From: Acanthaster planci | Lineage: Eukaryota; Echinodermata; Asteroidea; Valvatida; Acanthasteridae | Reading direction: 5' to 3' | DNA length: 36,733 bases | NCBI RefSeq assembly: GCF_001949145.1 | Contig: NW_019091404.1 | Location: forward strand, 2,970,637 to 3,007,369 | Shown: positions 35,847-36,733 of the stretch, piece after piece | Numbering within the stretch: the first letter of the stretch is position 1 | Layout: each line of letters begins with the position of its first letter | Position numbers and translations under genes: made by a program | Notes under the pieces: model-generated | Databases searched by the model: none | The model's input: only the letters and a program-made list of their open reading frames with translations | Told to the model about the DNA's origin: nothing

Positions 35847-36591
35847 ATGTCTGCCTACAATCCCAGCTTTTTTCTCCGAGAGTAAGGCAAGATATTTATC
35901 ACCGACCTGACGTGTGTATGGTATGTACCTCGGTTTGGTTTATTATGTACTTTAAATGAAAATGAAGGCCGAGAAAAATGGAAAAATTGGGGGTTAAAAT
36001 TTGTTGCCGTCGTTGTTAGAGCCGTGGGGGGCCGGTGCGTGGCGTGGTGTGGTACGATGTTTTTATTGGACAGCATGGAATCTCATGATGTTGACGTTGG
36101 TTTAGCACGAGAACATGCTTAGAAAATACAGTAATGCATGCTCATCCCATTTCAACGAAAAGAAATTGCGGAATAATTCAGAAATAAATGCAACATTGGC
36201 TACTTGGCATTTACACTGTCCTGTTGTGCATGGTCATAACACATTGGTCAAATCACTAAGAAGCTGAATTCTACGAGGGAAAAACCCTGCTGCTACAATT
36301 CTGACCTCTGCTTGCCGTAAATACTGTGACCTGGGACAAACGAAGATGACTCTAACATGGAGTACATGTACAAACAGTAACATGTCTTCATCTCTCTCTG
36401 GAGAGATTTGCTGTTGTGCTCAGTGCAAAATACTCAAGTGTCTTAAGAATGTCATATAAAAAACTTATGGATGTTTGTCGTCTGCTGTGTTGTAGAGAGA
36501 ATTTTGTTCAACCGTGGAGGTTTGCTTCCTCCTGAAAAGTTCACTTTAGGAGGGAAAACACCAAGTTTACTGAGAAAACACGTGGTGTCCA
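35847..36591 (+). CDS. Candidate two-exon 5' end of an unknown gene (partial)
   Basis: A possible first exon (35847-35881) reads MSAYNPSFFLR from an ATG and stops at a good donor, GAGA|GTAAGG. A second possible exon (36500-36591) follows a pyrimidine/T-rich tract and AG, reads ILFNRGGLLPPEKFTLGGK and on to RKHVVS, and ends at a strong donor, CCA|GTGAGT. The phases join only if the third of three closely spaced AGs is used as acceptor, which is unusual. The gene would continue past the window edge. Its position, divergent from YEATS4 behind a CpG-rich region, supports a real gene. I do not recognise the peptide. The second exon is more believable than the join. Confidence 0.35.
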
Positions 36592-36733
36592 GTGAGTGGC
36601 ATCCGTACATGGAACTCTTTCCTTGTTTTTGTTTAATTTATGCAAAATTCCTGTTTGAACTTTTGTTTGGATCATGAGTTTCATTTTGCTTCAGTGTTCT
36701 TTCCTCTGATGGGAGCACAGCTAGGAAACATAC

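Noticed and set aside
1-36733. CRISPR arrays, bacterial operons or phage modules
   Set aside because: There are no regularly spaced repeats, ribosome binding sites or bacterial genes. Introns and metazoan orthologues show this is nuclear animal DNA.

Overview
This is animal nuclear DNA. Genes are split by GT-AG introns with phase-consistent joins, intergenic DNA is AT-rich, and there is a tRNA-derived SINE and short terminal-inverted-repeat elements. Two genes are clear orthologues of conserved animal genes (CTDNEP1/Dullard and YEATS4/GAS41). Gene size, intron size, repeat style and the receptor repertoire (Ig and thrombospondin type 1 domains) suggest a marine invertebrate deuterostome such as an echinoderm, hemichordate or amphioxus. 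I cannot fix the species from sequence alone.

Layout. About 1.7-8.1 kb: a cluster of single-exon Ig-type membrane receptor genes. It holds an intact three-Ig receptor (minus strand), a related pseudogene with five in-frame stops (minus strand), and a short one-Ig receptor on the plus strand, head to head with the pseudogene. A tRNA-derived SINE lies between the first two. About 10.3-15.8 kb: a five-exon minus-strand gene whose 995-residue product joins N-terminal ankyrin repeats, a C2-like domain and a long Ser/Pro-rich tail. Nearly all of its first intron is a terminal-inverted-repeat element. About 17.2-22.9 kb: seven-exon CTDNEP1 on the plus strand, divergent from the ankyrin-C2 gene, with GC boxes upstream and a pogo/Tigger-like MITE in intron 5. 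About 24.8-31.2 kb: a twelve-exon minus-strand gene for a 702-residue single-pass receptor with the order signal peptide, TSP1, extracellular polyproline, TSP1, Ig, membrane segment, basic coil, polyproline tail. About 32.1-34.9 kb: seven-exon YEATS4 on the minus strand, with a CpG-rich promoter that may be shared with a candidate plus-strand gene starting near 35.85 kb and running off the window.

The genes do not form one pathway; this is a normal animal neighbourhood of housekeeping genes next to lineage-specific receptors. The most interesting material is the TSP1/polyproline/Ig receptor, the small intronless Ig-receptor cluster with SH2-type tyrosine motifs, and the ankyrin-C2 protein. 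I recognise none of these as a named family. All exon boundaries were read by eye from splice signals and codon phase. The assembled lengths are exact multiples of three for all four multi-exon genes.
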